From: an uncultured Bacteroides sp.
GTDB lineage: Bacteria > Bacteroidota > Bacteroidia > Bacteroidales > Bacteroidaceae
DNA: 63,750 nucleotides
Reading direction: 5' to 3'
NCBI GenBank assembly: GCA_958477465.1
Contig: CAUEFX010000014.1
Coordinates: forward strand, 1 to 63,750
Under the pieces are notes generated by a model. The model was not told the origin of the DNA and did no database searches. It worked only from the letters and a program-made list of their open reading frames with translations. This document shows positions 9,201 to 17,138 of the stretch, one piece after another (position 1 is the stretch's first letter; every line of letters starts with the position of its first letter). The translations under genes and the position numbers were made by a program.

Positions 9201-10177
9201 TGTCTTATTCCAAGATTTTGGCCGAACTGCATGGAGGAAGTATTGGTGCCAGAGACAATGAAACGGCAGGCGCCACTTTCTATTTTGAGCTTCCTTTGCA
9301 GGCTATATCGGAAGAGGTGCTTTGCGAACCCAAGGCTTATCTGAATGAATTGATTACTGATAATGGTGGAGAAAATATTCCGGATACAAATACTTTTGTC
9401 ATGAACAACTATTCTTTGTTGGTGGTTGATGACAATCAGGATCTGGTTGATTTTCTGCGGGATACGCTGAAAGAAAAATTTAAGCAGGTATATACCGCTT
9501 CGGATGGGGTAGAGGCTTTGGAGGTTCTTCGGAAATACCAGCCGGATATTGTAGTCAGTGACGTGATGATGCCGCGTATGAACGGTTATGAACTTTGTAA
9601 ACGGATAAAGGAGGATATTGCCGTCAGTCATATTCCGGTTATCCTGCTTACAGCGCGTGATGATGAGCAGAGTCAGTTGCAGGGGTATAAAATCGGAGCG
9701 GACGGGTATCTTACCAAGCCCTTCGAAGAGGATATGCTACTCGAACTTATTCGCAGTCGTTTGCGCAATCGTGAGCAGACAAGGGCGCGCTATCTGAATG
9801 CCGGATTGTTGCCTACCCCCGAAGACAGTACATTCAGTCAGGCAGACGAGACTTTCCTTCTGAAATTGAACAAAATCATTACCGATCATCTGTCCGATTC
9901 CGAGTTGGATGTCGCTTTTCTTTGCAGAGAGATCGGTATGAGCCGTGCTGCACTTTATAATAAATTAAAGGCACTGACGGATGTGGGAGTCAATGATTAT
10001 ATCAATAAGTTCAGAATAGAAAAGGCAATATTGCTTATTACCACTACCAAATTGAATTTTACCGAAATTGCAGAACGCTGCGGGTTCACGACATCGCGCT
10101 ACTTCAGCACTTTGTTCAAGCAGCATACGGGAGAAACACCGACGAAGTATAGAGAAAAGCATCAGTCTGAATACTGA
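6233..10177 (+). CDS. Hybrid two-component system (HTCS) glycan sensor-regulator
   Basis: HTCS proteins sense an oligosaccharide in the periplasm and activate utilisation genes from the same polypeptide. This 1314-residue protein has a signal peptide, about 650 residues of two-component propeller repeats (VWIGT, IWIGTDGGG), a Y_Y_Y domain, a membrane helix at about 758-780, a HisKA domain with His811 (NISHELRTPLT), a HATPase (GSGIGLSYSK), a receiver with Asp1110 (VVSDVMMPRMNG) and a C-terminal AraC-type HTH (FTEIAERCGF). All catalytic motifs look intact. It has its own promoter and overlaps the convergent MscS gene by 16 bp. It is the best candidate regulator for the sulfatase/fucosidase cluster. 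Confidence 0.96.
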   Translation: MKIVNCLRLFCWIIGLFLCCNQLKASHYYFKQISLKEGLPSTVRCIYAEKKGFVWIGTRSGLGRFDGHELKKYTCQPDNPNSLPHNHIHQIVEDSLHNIWIMTDKGIARYRRRSDDFDVIKNNNNQNITVSAFCRTSQGILFGARNKIYFYSYKDDSFALVRDFSSDAQFSISYIGMWNAETLLCVSRWQGALLLNLRTGEVSPTPFDCGKEIMEVMIDSRQRVWVAPYNNGIRCFAKDGALLASYTTRNSQLNNDVVLCMAERDGYIWIGTDGGGINVLDPETQEISILEHIPGNNYSLPVNSILCLHNDVNNNMWAGSIRGGLISIREISMKTYTDAIPGNDTGLSDNTVLSLYQDSVSGDIWIGTDGGGLNRLNPGTEKFRHYPSTWKNKVASITGFTSNTLLLSLFSKGLFIFDKATGNLTPLTVDNEEINNLVRYSGRTVNVYQTMPGSVLLLGSHIYRYDIASGKVDMIKEEEGEEFVGMILPVFWGAQISYFCDFHRIYALEHSTNKLHAIFTCGRDTLINSVSYDERGVFWIGSNRGLSSYNPVSHEYQHLPTTLFGEVNSIVCDRRGKVWIGTDQMLFAWLINEKRFVLFGESDGVPINEYLSKPKLVSTKGDIYMGGIKGLLRIDRNLPIESSEYPQMQLTDVLINGESVNDALTAEPTGISVPWSSKAIAIRVMSCEKDIFRQKIYRYQIAGLNEQYIDSYDPELIVRSLPSGNYRIMASCSTKDGNWTPLQQVLSLTILPPWYKTWWFIMCCVLLVSGAIIQAFLVALRRKENKLKWAMKEHEKQVYEEKVRFLINISHELRTPLTLIHAPLNRILKTLSPTDTNFVPLKSIYRQSQRMRDLLNMVLDLRKMEVGVSKLQIYPQRLNDWVLEVSADFVGEGEAKNVEIYYQLDEQIEEVSFDRDKCEIILTNLLINALKHSPEETVITIATELLSEEQRVRISVSDQGCGLQQVDINKLFTRFYQGNGEQRNGSGIGLSYSKILAELHGGSIGARDNETAGATFYFELPLQAISEEVLCEPKAYLNELITDNGGENIPDTNTFVMNNYSLLVVDDNQDLVDFLRDTLKEKFKQVYTASDGVEALEVLRKYQPDIVVSDVMMPRMNGYELCKRIKEDIAVSHIPVILLTARDDEQSQLQGYKIGADGYLTKPFEEDMLLELIRSRLRNREQTRARYLNAGLLPTPEDSTFSQADETFLLKLNKIITDHLSDSELDVAFLCREIGMSRAALYNKLKALTDVGVNDYINKFRIEKAILLITTTKLNFTEIAERCGFTTSRYFSTLFKQHTGETPTKYREKHQSEY

Positions 10178-11328
10178 TATACTTTCAATTCAAACTTGGG
10201 CACCATTGCAAGCAGATGGTCGAAGATATCGGATTGGATACGTTCGTATTCTTTCCATATTTTGTTGCGGGAGAAGAAATAAACTTGAATGGGTACCCCA
10301 TATTCGGTCGCTTCTTTCTGGCTGATGATCAAGTCGAGATCCTGGTTTACTACAGGCAGACTACATAAGTAACGCTCTATGTACACGCGATATACCTGCG
10401 AGTTGGTCGGTACCACTCCCTCTTCCGGTTGGTAATCGGCCAGCAGAGGGATTTCTTTTCGGAAAGTATCCAACATTTCGGGGGTACAGAACTTCAGTGT
10501 GGTCAGATCGAGAGTGATATTCTTCATGACTCTCCGTCCGCCCGATTCCACCATCCCGCGCCAATTCTGGAAAGAGTTGTTTATGAGACTGTAAGGAGGT
10601 ACGGTAGAAATCGTGTTGTCGAAGTTCTTGATTTTGACCGTATTCAATGTGATTTCCTGTACTACGCCATTAGCATTGCTCGAAGGAATTGTCACCCAGT
10701 CGCCCAGCCGTACCATGTCATTGGCAGATAACTGTATGCCTGCTACAAATCCTAAAATGGAATCTTTGAATACCAGCATCAGAACGGCTGCCGAAGCCCC
10801 CAAACCGGCAAACAGGCTTGCCGGTGATTTGTTTATAAGAATGGCAATTGCAACGATGCCGCCTACGAAGAAGAGAATGACTTGCAGCACTTGTATGAAT
10901 CCTTTCATCGGATGGTTCTTTGCCTTTGCCTTTTCCGAATATACATCCAATATCATCAGCAGCACTCCGTTGATGGCCAGCAATAAGGATAGGATGATGT
11001 AAACGGCACATATTTTCTGAGAGATGAGCAACAGCTCTTTTCCGTGCACAAAAGCAGCAGGTAGTAGTGTATATACCAGTATACCGGGAATCGTATGTAT
11101 CAGATTATGGAACACACGCCGTTTCATTAATAATGTATTCCATACGTGAGGGGAGTGTTTGGTGTATTTTCTCATTCCACCTACCAGAATACCTTGGCAA
11201 AGGTAATCGAGCCCCACAGCAATACAGATCATTAAGATGGCAATAATAGCCTCATCGAACGTATTGGCTATTTTCGGGTCTACTCCCCATCCGATGAGGA
11301 TTTTGTTCATCCAATTTCCTAAGTCCAT
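10162..11328 (-). CDS. MscS family mechanosensitive channel (YbdG/MscM-like)
   Basis: MscS channels open under membrane tension and release solutes during osmotic downshock. The 388-residue protein has about five hydrophobic segments, the last being the pore-lining helix rich in Gly and Ala (GLGASAAVLML). The beta domain follows (RLGDWVTIPSSNANGVVQEI), then the conserved NFDNTISTVPPYSLI segment and a soluble cytosolic domain. The longer N-terminal membrane part and the C-terminal region fit the YbdG branch. It lies convergent to and overlaps the HTCS 3' end by 16 bp. No link to glycan use is apparent. Confidence 0.92.
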   Translation of the reverse strand: MDLGNWMNKILIGWGVDPKIANTFDEAIIAILMICIAVGLDYLCQGILVGGMRKYTKHSPHVWNTLLMKRRVFHNLIHTIPGILVYTLLPAAFVHGKELLLISQKICAVYIILSLLLAINGVLLMILDVYSEKAKAKNHPMKGFIQVLQVILFFVGGIVAIAILINKSPASLFAGLGASAAVLMLVFKDSILGFVAGIQLSANDMVRLGDWVTIPSSNANGVVQEITLNTVKIKNFDNTISTVPPYSLINNSFQNWRGMVESGGRRVMKNITLDLTTLKFCTPEMLDTFRKEIPLLADYQPEEGVVPTNSQVYRVYIERYLCSLPVVNQDLDLIISQKEATEYGVPIQVYFFSRNKIWKEYERIQSDIFDHLLAMVPKFELKVYQYSD

Positions 11329-11585
11329 AATTATACCTTATTTTTTATAACTATAACGGCGGACTTAAGAATTTGTTTTATCCGGATTTTTATTCATTTA
11401 CTTTTTTTGTAGTAAATGCCATATACGGATTATGTGGCTAAGGGAGGAGCTATTATTTCCAATATTGTCTATCGGATGTCCATAAATGTCTAATTTTTAA
11501 TTGTACGGTAAAATATTGACCGATATGGGGTGTGTATGTTTTTGCAAATGACGATATTTGTTCCGGAATCTAATATTAACTTATC

Positions 11586-13130
11586 ATGAAAAAAGATTAT
11601 TTTGTACTTCCCTTGGTTATTACCCCCTGTCTCGTTCAAAATGCCGTTGCGCAAGAAAAAGGAGAACAACGTCCGAACGTAGTTTTTATTTATGCCGATG
11701 ACATTGGCTTCGGAGATTTCAGTTGCAATGGCGCGCATACGATTCATACTCCTAATGTAGATCGTGCGGCGGCACAAGGCGTGCGATTCACCAATGCCCA
11801 CAGTGCGGCTGCCACAAGCACACCTTCCCGTTATGCCATGCTTACGGGAGAATATGCCTGGCGTAAAGCCGGTACGGGTATTGCCGATGGTGATGCCGCT
11901 TCCATTATTCGCCCGGATCGCTATACCATGCCGGATATGTTCAAGCAAGCCGGCTATACTACCGCTGTAGTAGGTAAGTGGCATTTAGGATTGGGCGACA
12001 AAGGTGGTGAACAGGATTGGAATAAACCCTTGAAACCGGGTACCAACGATATCGGCTTTGACTATTCCTTTATTATGGCTGCCACCGGCGACCGTGTGCC
12101 TTGTGTGTTTGTTGAGAATGACCAGGTGATTAATCTCGATCCGGCCGATCCTATTCAGGTCAGCTATAAAAAGAATTTCCCCGGGGAGCCTACCGGAAAG
12201 GACAATCCCGAATTGCTGGTTATGCACCCTTCTCATGGGCATGACATGAGTATTGTCAACGGAATTTCCCGTATTGGTTTTATGAAAGGCGGCAAGTCGG
12301 CACTTTGGAAAGATGATAAGATAGCCGAAACCCTGGCCGGTAAAGCCGTCTCTTTCATCGAATCCCATAAAGATCACCCGTTCTTCCTTTATTTTGCAAC
12401 ACAGGATGCGCATGTTCCCCGTGTTCCCGGAGCACAGTTTGCCGGTAAGAGTGGTATGGGGCCTCGTGGCGATTGCTTGTTGGAGTTTGACTGGTGTGTC
12501 GGAGAGGTATTGAATACGCTTGAACGGTTGGGATTGGACAAGAATACGTTAGTCATCATTTCCAGTGACAATGGTCCGGTTGTAGATGACGGTTATAAAG
12601 ATCAGGCTGTCGAACTGTTGGGTGATCATAAGCCCGGCGGTGAGTATCGCGGTGGGAAATACAGTATCTATGAGGCCGGGACCCGCGTTCCTTGTATTTG
12701 GAGATGGCCGGGACAGATCAAGCCCGGAGTATCCGATGCATTGCTTTGTCAGATTGACTGGTTTGCTACGTTTGCACAAATGTTGGATCAGGTCCTTCCC
12801 GAAGGTGCGGCACCGGATAGCCGTCCGATGAAAAAGGCTTGGATGGGAAAAGAGAAGAAAGGACGCGATTATCTGGTATTGCAAAATGCACAAAATAATC
12901 TTTCCATTACAGACGGCCGTTGGAAATATGTTCGTCCCGGAAAGGGGCCGGCTTATAATAAGCATGTGAATATAGAACTGGGAAACAGTATGGAGCCGCA
13001 ATTGTATGACTTGAAGAAAGATACCGGTGAAAAGAATAATCTGGCGAAAGAACAGCCCAAACGTGTGCAACGGTTAAGTGAAGAATTGGAAAAGGTCGTG
13101 GACGGACGGTTTGGATTGCCGTTGTATTGA
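11586..13130 (+). CDS. Family S1 sulfatase, S1_15-like (6-O-sulfatase type)
   Basis: This is a secreted 514-residue sulfatase. The signal peptide ends near AVAQ. The metal-binding start is YADDIGFGDFSC, and the formylglycine motif is ATSTPSRYAMLTG with Ser78 as the modified residue. GKWHLGLG, FATQDAHVPRVP and SSDNGPVVDDGY are the expected active-site blocks. Overall it resembles S1_15 enzymes, which remove 6-O-sulfate from Gal or GalNAc in chondroitin sulfate or mucin; I am fairly unsure of the exact substrate. The 257-bp upstream gap separates it from the divergent MscS gene and shows only weak promoter matches. It converges on the GH88 gene. Confidence 0.88.
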   Translation: MKKDYFVLPLVITPCLVQNAVAQEKGEQRPNVVFIYADDIGFGDFSCNGAHTIHTPNVDRAAAQGVRFTNAHSAAATSTPSRYAMLTGEYAWRKAGTGIADGDAASIIRPDRYTMPDMFKQAGYTTAVVGKWHLGLGDKGGEQDWNKPLKPGTNDIGFDYSFIMAATGDRVPCVFVENDQVINLDPADPIQVSYKKNFPGEPTGKDNPELLVMHPSHGHDMSIVNGISRIGFMKGGKSALWKDDKIAETLAGKAVSFIESHKDHPFFLYFATQDAHVPRVPGAQFAGKSGMGPRGDCLLEFDWCVGEVLNTLERLGLDKNTLVIISSDNGPVVDDGYKDQAVELLGDHKPGGEYRGGKYSIYEAGTRVPCIWRWPGQIKPGVSDALLCQIDWFATFAQMLDQVLPEGAAPDSRPMKKAWMGKEKKGRDYLVLQNAQNNLSITDGRWKYVRPGKGPAYNKHVNIELGNSMEPQLYDLKKDTGEKNNLAKEQPKRVQRLSEELEKVVDGRFGLPLY

Positions 13131-13160
13131 TATTTCCTTTGTTGCATATTAAAAAGATAG

Positions 13161-13210
13161 AAACCACTCCTGTCACAGACATCAGTAGGCGTCATGGCAG
13201 GGGTGGTTTT
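13161..13210. terminator. Bidirectional hairpin between convergent sulfatase and GH88 genes
   Basis: Arms starting AAACCACTCCTG (13161) and ending CAGGGGTGGTTT (13209) form an imperfect stem flanked by A-rich sequence on the left and T-rich on the right. It sits between two convergent genes and could stop both transcripts. Its core resembles the hairpin at 39275-39306. Confidence 0.6.
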
Positions 13211-13272
13211 GTTAATAAGAGAATTTGCTACCCTCTCCAAGGGTAATTTAAAAACAATCTTTCACCTAATCT

Positions 13273-14541
13273 TTACCCTTTGTTTTTTAAATCTATATAT
13301 CTTTTCAACGCTTCCAGATAGTAGTAATCTGCGTAGTTCAGCGGTACATCTATTTCGGATCCGTGCGGCAGTGAACCGGTGGAATGCATCAGCACAAAAC
13401 CTTGATTGCTACCTTTTGCTGATAAATAGTCAGGACCGGACAGGTTTTTCAGAATAGTTTCAGCATAGTCGAAATACTTCTTACCGTCGGGTACTAACGT
13501 ACTGAGCTCCAAAAATGCCGATGCTGTGATGGCGGCGGCGGATGCGTCACGCGGAGTCTTGTCACCAGCCGGAGCATCATAATCCCAATAAGGAATCATA
13601 TCGTTTGTTTTCACACGCTTCATAATCATGTCTGCAATGTGAACAGCTTCCTGTAAGAAAGCGGTATCCTGAGTCTCGCGATAACAAGAGGTATAACCGT
13701 ATACTCCCCATGCTTGTCCGCGCGACCAGGCTGATTCCGCATTTTTACCTTGATGGGTCTGTTTGATTTCCACACTTCCGTCGTTGTTATAACTGACCAC
13801 ATGATATGAGGTATAGTCTGGACGGAAATGATTCTTCATTGTGGTTTGTGCATGTTTTACGGCTATATCTTTATATTTTTCATTTCCTGTCAACTTGAAT
13901 GCGTTGAACAGCAAGTCCAAGTTCATCATATTGTCAATAATTACAGGAAAATTCCATGCTCCGAAATCCCATGAACGGATGCAACCTATTTCCGGATTGA
14001 AACGGGAGCATAAGTTATCCGCAGTTTCTACAAGTACGGCTTTGATGGTATCGTTGGGAGCGAGGCGGAGAGCATTGCCATAACTGCAATTTATCATAAA
14101 GCCTACATCATGAGTACCTTTCAACTTACGTACCGGATTCAGTATGTTGGTATACTCGATAGCACGCTTCTTCAGTTCTTCATCACCGGTCATCTCGTAA
14201 GCATACCAAAGGCTTCCGGGGAAGAAACCGCTGGTCCAGTCGATGATGTCGCAAAGATGTCTTTGCCCTAATTGCAGTGCCGACGGATTAGGACGCAAAG
14301 AGTCGATATATGTTTTGTTTTCGCGTTGCAACTGTGCATCGAGGAAGTTTACATCATAACCGGAATATATGGAGCGTGGAAGCTTATTTGTTCCGGAGAG
14401 TTCTTCGGCGGTTAATTTCAATTGGTAAGAAGCAACATCGAGCGCGTTACTTATCCAGGCTTCTTTCTGAGTCGGAGTGTTTTTACAACCGGTCAGCCCT
14501 ATGAATAGAGCGGCTGCGAATAACAGGGAGTTTCTTTTCAT
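13273..14541 (-). CDS. GH88 unsaturated glucuronyl hydrolase, lipoprotein
   Basis: GH88 enzymes hydrate the 4,5-unsaturated uronic acid left at the non-reducing end by polysaccharide lyases, acting on chondroitin, hyaluronan or heparin disaccharides. This 422-residue protein has a lipoprotein signal (FIGLTGC) and an (alpha/alpha)6 barrel. The two catalytic Asp correspond to Asp145 in THDVGFM and Asp203 in IIDNMMNL, with WSRGQAW also conserved. It is on the strand opposite to the rest of the cluster and converges with the sulfatase at 11586. No lyase is visible in the window, so the substrate must be made elsewhere or the family function is broader here. Confidence 0.92.
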   Translation of the reverse strand: MKRNSLLFAAALFIGLTGCKNTPTQKEAWISNALDVASYQLKLTAEELSGTNKLPRSIYSGYDVNFLDAQLQRENKTYIDSLRPNPSALQLGQRHLCDIIDWTSGFFPGSLWYAYEMTGDEELKKRAIEYTNILNPVRKLKGTHDVGFMINCSYGNALRLAPNDTIKAVLVETADNLCSRFNPEIGCIRSWDFGAWNFPVIIDNMMNLDLLFNAFKLTGNEKYKDIAVKHAQTTMKNHFRPDYTSYHVVSYNNDGSVEIKQTHQGKNAESAWSRGQAWGVYGYTSCYRETQDTAFLQEAVHIADMIMKRVKTNDMIPYWDYDAPAGDKTPRDASAAAITASAFLELSTLVPDGKKYFDYAETILKNLSGPDYLSAKGSNQGFVLMHSTGSLPHGSEIDVPLNYADYYYLEALKRYIDLKNKG

Positions 14542-14573
14542 GTTATCAAATATTTAGTAAATTTCGTTTAAGA

Positions 14574-14581
14574 CAAAGATA
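14574..14581 (-). promoter_or_regulatory. -7 box of GH88 gene
   Basis: On the minus strand TATCTTTG (plus strand CAAAGATA) matches TAnnTTTG, 32 nt upstream of the GH88 ATG. No clear TTTG occurs 19-21 nt further upstream. Confidence 0.5.
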
Positions 14582-15414
14582 ATGGTATTAAAGGAATATC
14601 TCATACAGGATTGTTGAAAGAAACCTTGGTAAAGTTTAAAGGCATATCATTTTTGTAGAATGTTTTTTCAATTCTGTATTGGGTAATCTCTAATGTCTCC
14701 ACCTGATGCAGGATTTTGTACTTTTTCAGAACAGCCCTCTATGCCTCGGTTCTTAGAGCGATTTTGCGCTTGGACCTGAAGGAAGCAGCATTAACACGCT
14801 TTTTGAAATGAGTTTATGAAGGCTGTTCATGAATGTTGTTTTATTGCAGTTGGTATTCTGGTGACTGTTTTTCTGATTGCTAAATTACACCTTTTTTTAT
14901 ATGCAATCAGACGCTTGTGTCTTTTTATAAGTGGGAAATGTCTATTCGATTATCAATTTTGTGTAGTCGGCTTTTATTTTTGTGCTAAATATCTGGACGG
15001 CCCACCGGAATCCGTCTTGTGAGATAATGGGAGCGGTCGTTTGGCTGTGATAAGGGTGGAACGTTATTACGGAAAGAAAACTGACCAACCTACTTTTGTC
15101 CGAAAAGGCAACAGTGCTTTTTTACAAAATGTCAATATGATATTTTAGATTCGGCAGAATTCTTTTGTTGAAGCAAGAGATAGTGTTGACGCTGAAAATC
15201 TTCTGCATTTCTATATTGAATATTTAGAAAAGTTATTAATATGAATGATTTGCTGTTATTATGGTTGTTATCCTTATTTTCTGCTTGTAATTTGTTTTGA
15301 AAATGTGTATATATTGCTCTTTATTCTATTTCGAAACGGATTGAATTCTGTCGGCTGTTAGCGTGAAAAGTAAATTTTTGGAGGAAAAATTGTTTTTCTC
15401 GTAGAGACTCTTAT

Positions 15415-15455
15415 AGTTTCTCGTAGAGGAACGAGTCGTTCCTCTACGAGAAACT
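15415..15455. repeat. Perfect 20-bp inverted repeat with 1-nt centre
   Basis: Arms 15415-15434 and 15436-15455 are exact reverse complements around a single G. A third, direct copy of the outer part (TTTCTCGTAGAG) begins at about 15395. A T-run follows at 15460-15466. The structure could act as a strong terminator or be a dispersed palindromic element; the extra copy favours a repeat family. Confidence 0.85.
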
Positions 15456-15986
15456 GAACTTTTTTTCCGGAGAAACATGGGTAATTCTGTCTGGTAAAAG
15501 TGCATATTTATCCTCTTTTGTATGAATATATGCAGAAAAAGGCGCGCTTTATTTGTTTATTTATGCACTTTTTTCTCTATTTGTTGCTTTTTAGTTAAAG
15601 TGTATGTTAGGAGAAAGTGGGGTATGTGGGAATTATGTCAGTCTATTTATGCTTATTGTGTCTTTTTGTTTGTTTGTAGTCGGAGTGGTTATCGAATACA
15701 AGAGAGTTTTGGCTCTACCTTTGTATGGTCAGGTATTAATCATTGAAAGTCTATCTCTGATTTCGTTTTTGAAATAGGGTTGACTTCCCTTTGTTGTATA
15801 AAGAAAGTCAACCTTCCAACAGAACAATTCTTTGTTTTGATTTTGTATAATATGTGGGTTCTTGTTCGGATTCCATAAATTTCTATCCTCTTTCCAGAAA
15901 TATCCAAAAACCGTTGTAGACAATAGAATTAGACGCTTTTGGAAGCTTAAAAGTGATTTTTGAACATCGGTTTATCTCTGATGTGC

Positions 15987-15994
15987 TATGTTTG
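15987..15994 (+). promoter_or_regulatory. -7 box ahead of the SusC/SusD operon
   Basis: TATGTTTG matches TAnnTTTG 86 nt before the ATG at 16081. The nearest upstream TTTG (15959-15962) is 24 nt away, slightly longer than the usual 19-21, so promoter strength may depend on an activator such as the HTCS. The predicted leader is about 80 nt. Confidence 0.45.
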
Positions 15995-16080
15995 CAATGA
16001 CAAAAGTCGTTTGATAGATCTGAAAAATATGCTGTTGAACGATAGAAAAATTTAAATCATTAACTTTATTAATTTATATT

Positions 16081-17055
16081 ATGAAAAGAAATGTACTTCT
16101 CTCAGCAGTTGCACTGATGATGACTGCTAATGTTTTTGCACAAGCAGAAGATGTAACTCCCGCCGCATTTAAATTTGGGGAACGTCCGGTGGGTCCGGTT
16201 GAAATGTTTTGGGGTACAGGTGCCAATCCAAGTATAGCAGAGTTAAATGTCAGCGGTTCCATTGTGACTGCTGTAGCACCGGCAAATCCGACAGCCCAAG
16301 AAGATTTAGCCTCCGGTCTTTCTATTGTAAACAGTGAATTTGGAAATCTTTTGTTGCTGAAAGGTAAAAATGCTCCGGTGTCAGCAGAGGGACCTGCATC
16401 GACTGGTAATTTAGCTAAAGGCTGGTTTTCTTTAAATTTTATAGGACCGTCAAGTGCTGAAGGTGGAGACAATTATCGGGTTACATATCAGATGAAAATG
16501 GTTTCAGATCTTGCAGTTGGTGCCAAAAGTTTAGGCTTGTCTTGTGTCTCTGGAGGTGGAAATAATACTTCATTAGGTTCTAAGAGTGAAGTTCTCTATA
16601 CTGGAGACTCCGGTTGGTGGCAATTCCAAATAAATGCGAAAACAGGAACTAAAGATCCTTTCCGTGCTCGTATTGAATTTGGAGGTCAAATGATGGATAA
16701 GACTGCTTTATATATTTATGAAATAAGTTTTGTGAGGAATCCGGAAGGTGAGTTGGTAAATACGGAAGGTGTACAAAACCCTGATGGCTCTTTTACAGGT
16801 ATGAGTAAACCGAATGGAGCTGGTAGTGTTGGTGTTACATCTACTATGCCGGATTTGGATACCCCGTTTGTGACTTGGGATCATCAGAATATTTATGTGA
16901 ACAATGCCAATAATCGTGAGATGGTTTATATTTATAATATGATCGGACAGTTGGTTTATAGCACAGAGGCCACAGCGGGATTTATGGAAGTTCCGATGAG
17001 TCAGGGAGCTTATATTGTAAAAGTGGGTACAAAATCAACAAAAGTGATATTGTAA
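16081..17055 (+). CDS. Secreted protein with type IX-like C-terminal sorting domain
   Basis: I recognise no enzyme family in this 324-residue protein. It has a signal peptide (MKRNVLLSAVALMMTANVFAQ), a beta-rich body that may be a jelly-roll carbohydrate-binding fold (about 30-225), and a C-terminal segment of about 75 residues. The tail pattern (VYIYNMIGQLVYS, then GAYIVKVGTKSTKVIL) matches type A sorting domains of the type IX secretion system. It is first in the operon with GH18, SusC and SusD, so a surface glycan-binding role is plausible. A partial hairpin lies between it and the next gene and may lower downstream expression. Confidence 0.75.
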   Translation: MKRNVLLSAVALMMTANVFAQAEDVTPAAFKFGERPVGPVEMFWGTGANPSIAELNVSGSIVTAVAPANPTAQEDLASGLSIVNSEFGNLLLLKGKNAPVSAEGPASTGNLAKGWFSLNFIGPSSAEGGDNYRVTYQMKMVSDLAVGAKSLGLSCVSGGGNNTSLGSKSEVLYTGDSGWWQFQINAKTGTKDPFRARIEFGGQMMDKTALYIYEISFVRNPEGELVNTEGVQNPDGSFTGMSKPNGAGSVGVTSTMPDLDTPFVTWDHQNIYVNNANNREMVYIYNMIGQLVYSTEATAGFMEVPMSQGAYIVKVGTKSTKVIL

Positions 17056-17084
17056 TTGGATATATTCCAGCAGATAAAAGGAGT

Positions 17085-17101
17085 ACCGGCTTTGTGCCGG
17101 T
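17085..17101 (+). terminator. Intra-operon hairpin (possible attenuator)
   Basis: ACCGGC (17085-17090) and GCCGGT (17096-17101) pair around TTTGT, followed by TCTCTTTATAATTTTTTT. The stem is short but GC-rich, with a T-rich tract 7 nt downstream. It could partially terminate after the first gene and reduce GH18-SusCD expression. Confidence 0.5.
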
Positions 17102-17138
17102 CTCTTTATAATTTTTTTACTCTTTAAATTTGATAACT

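Larger units (their letters stand above)
14582..16080. other. 1.5-kb stretch without a convincing gene
   Basis: This AT-rich interval separates GH88 from the SusC/SusD operon. The longest open frames (68 and 74 codons) have low-complexity hydrophobic translations with no family resemblance, so I do not call them genes. It contains a perfect 20-bp inverted repeat at 15415-15455, a single-arm copy at about 15395-15406, and a -7 box at 15987. It could hold a leader or small RNA, or decayed sequence. Confidence 0.6.

Noticed and set aside
10162..10177. Frameshift or misannotation at the HTCS/MscS overlap
   Set aside because: Both C-termini are complete for their families; the 16-bp convergent overlap is ordinary.
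14700..14830. Possible transposase relic on the minus strand (peptide NAASFRSKRKIALRTEA)
   Set aside because: Only a short frame interrupted by a stop; I cannot match it to a transposase family with confidence.
14816..15746. Two short ORFs (68 and 74 codons) in the gene-free stretch
   Set aside because: Cys/Phe/Val-rich translations without recognisable motif or promoter; typical of chance frames in AT-rich DNA.
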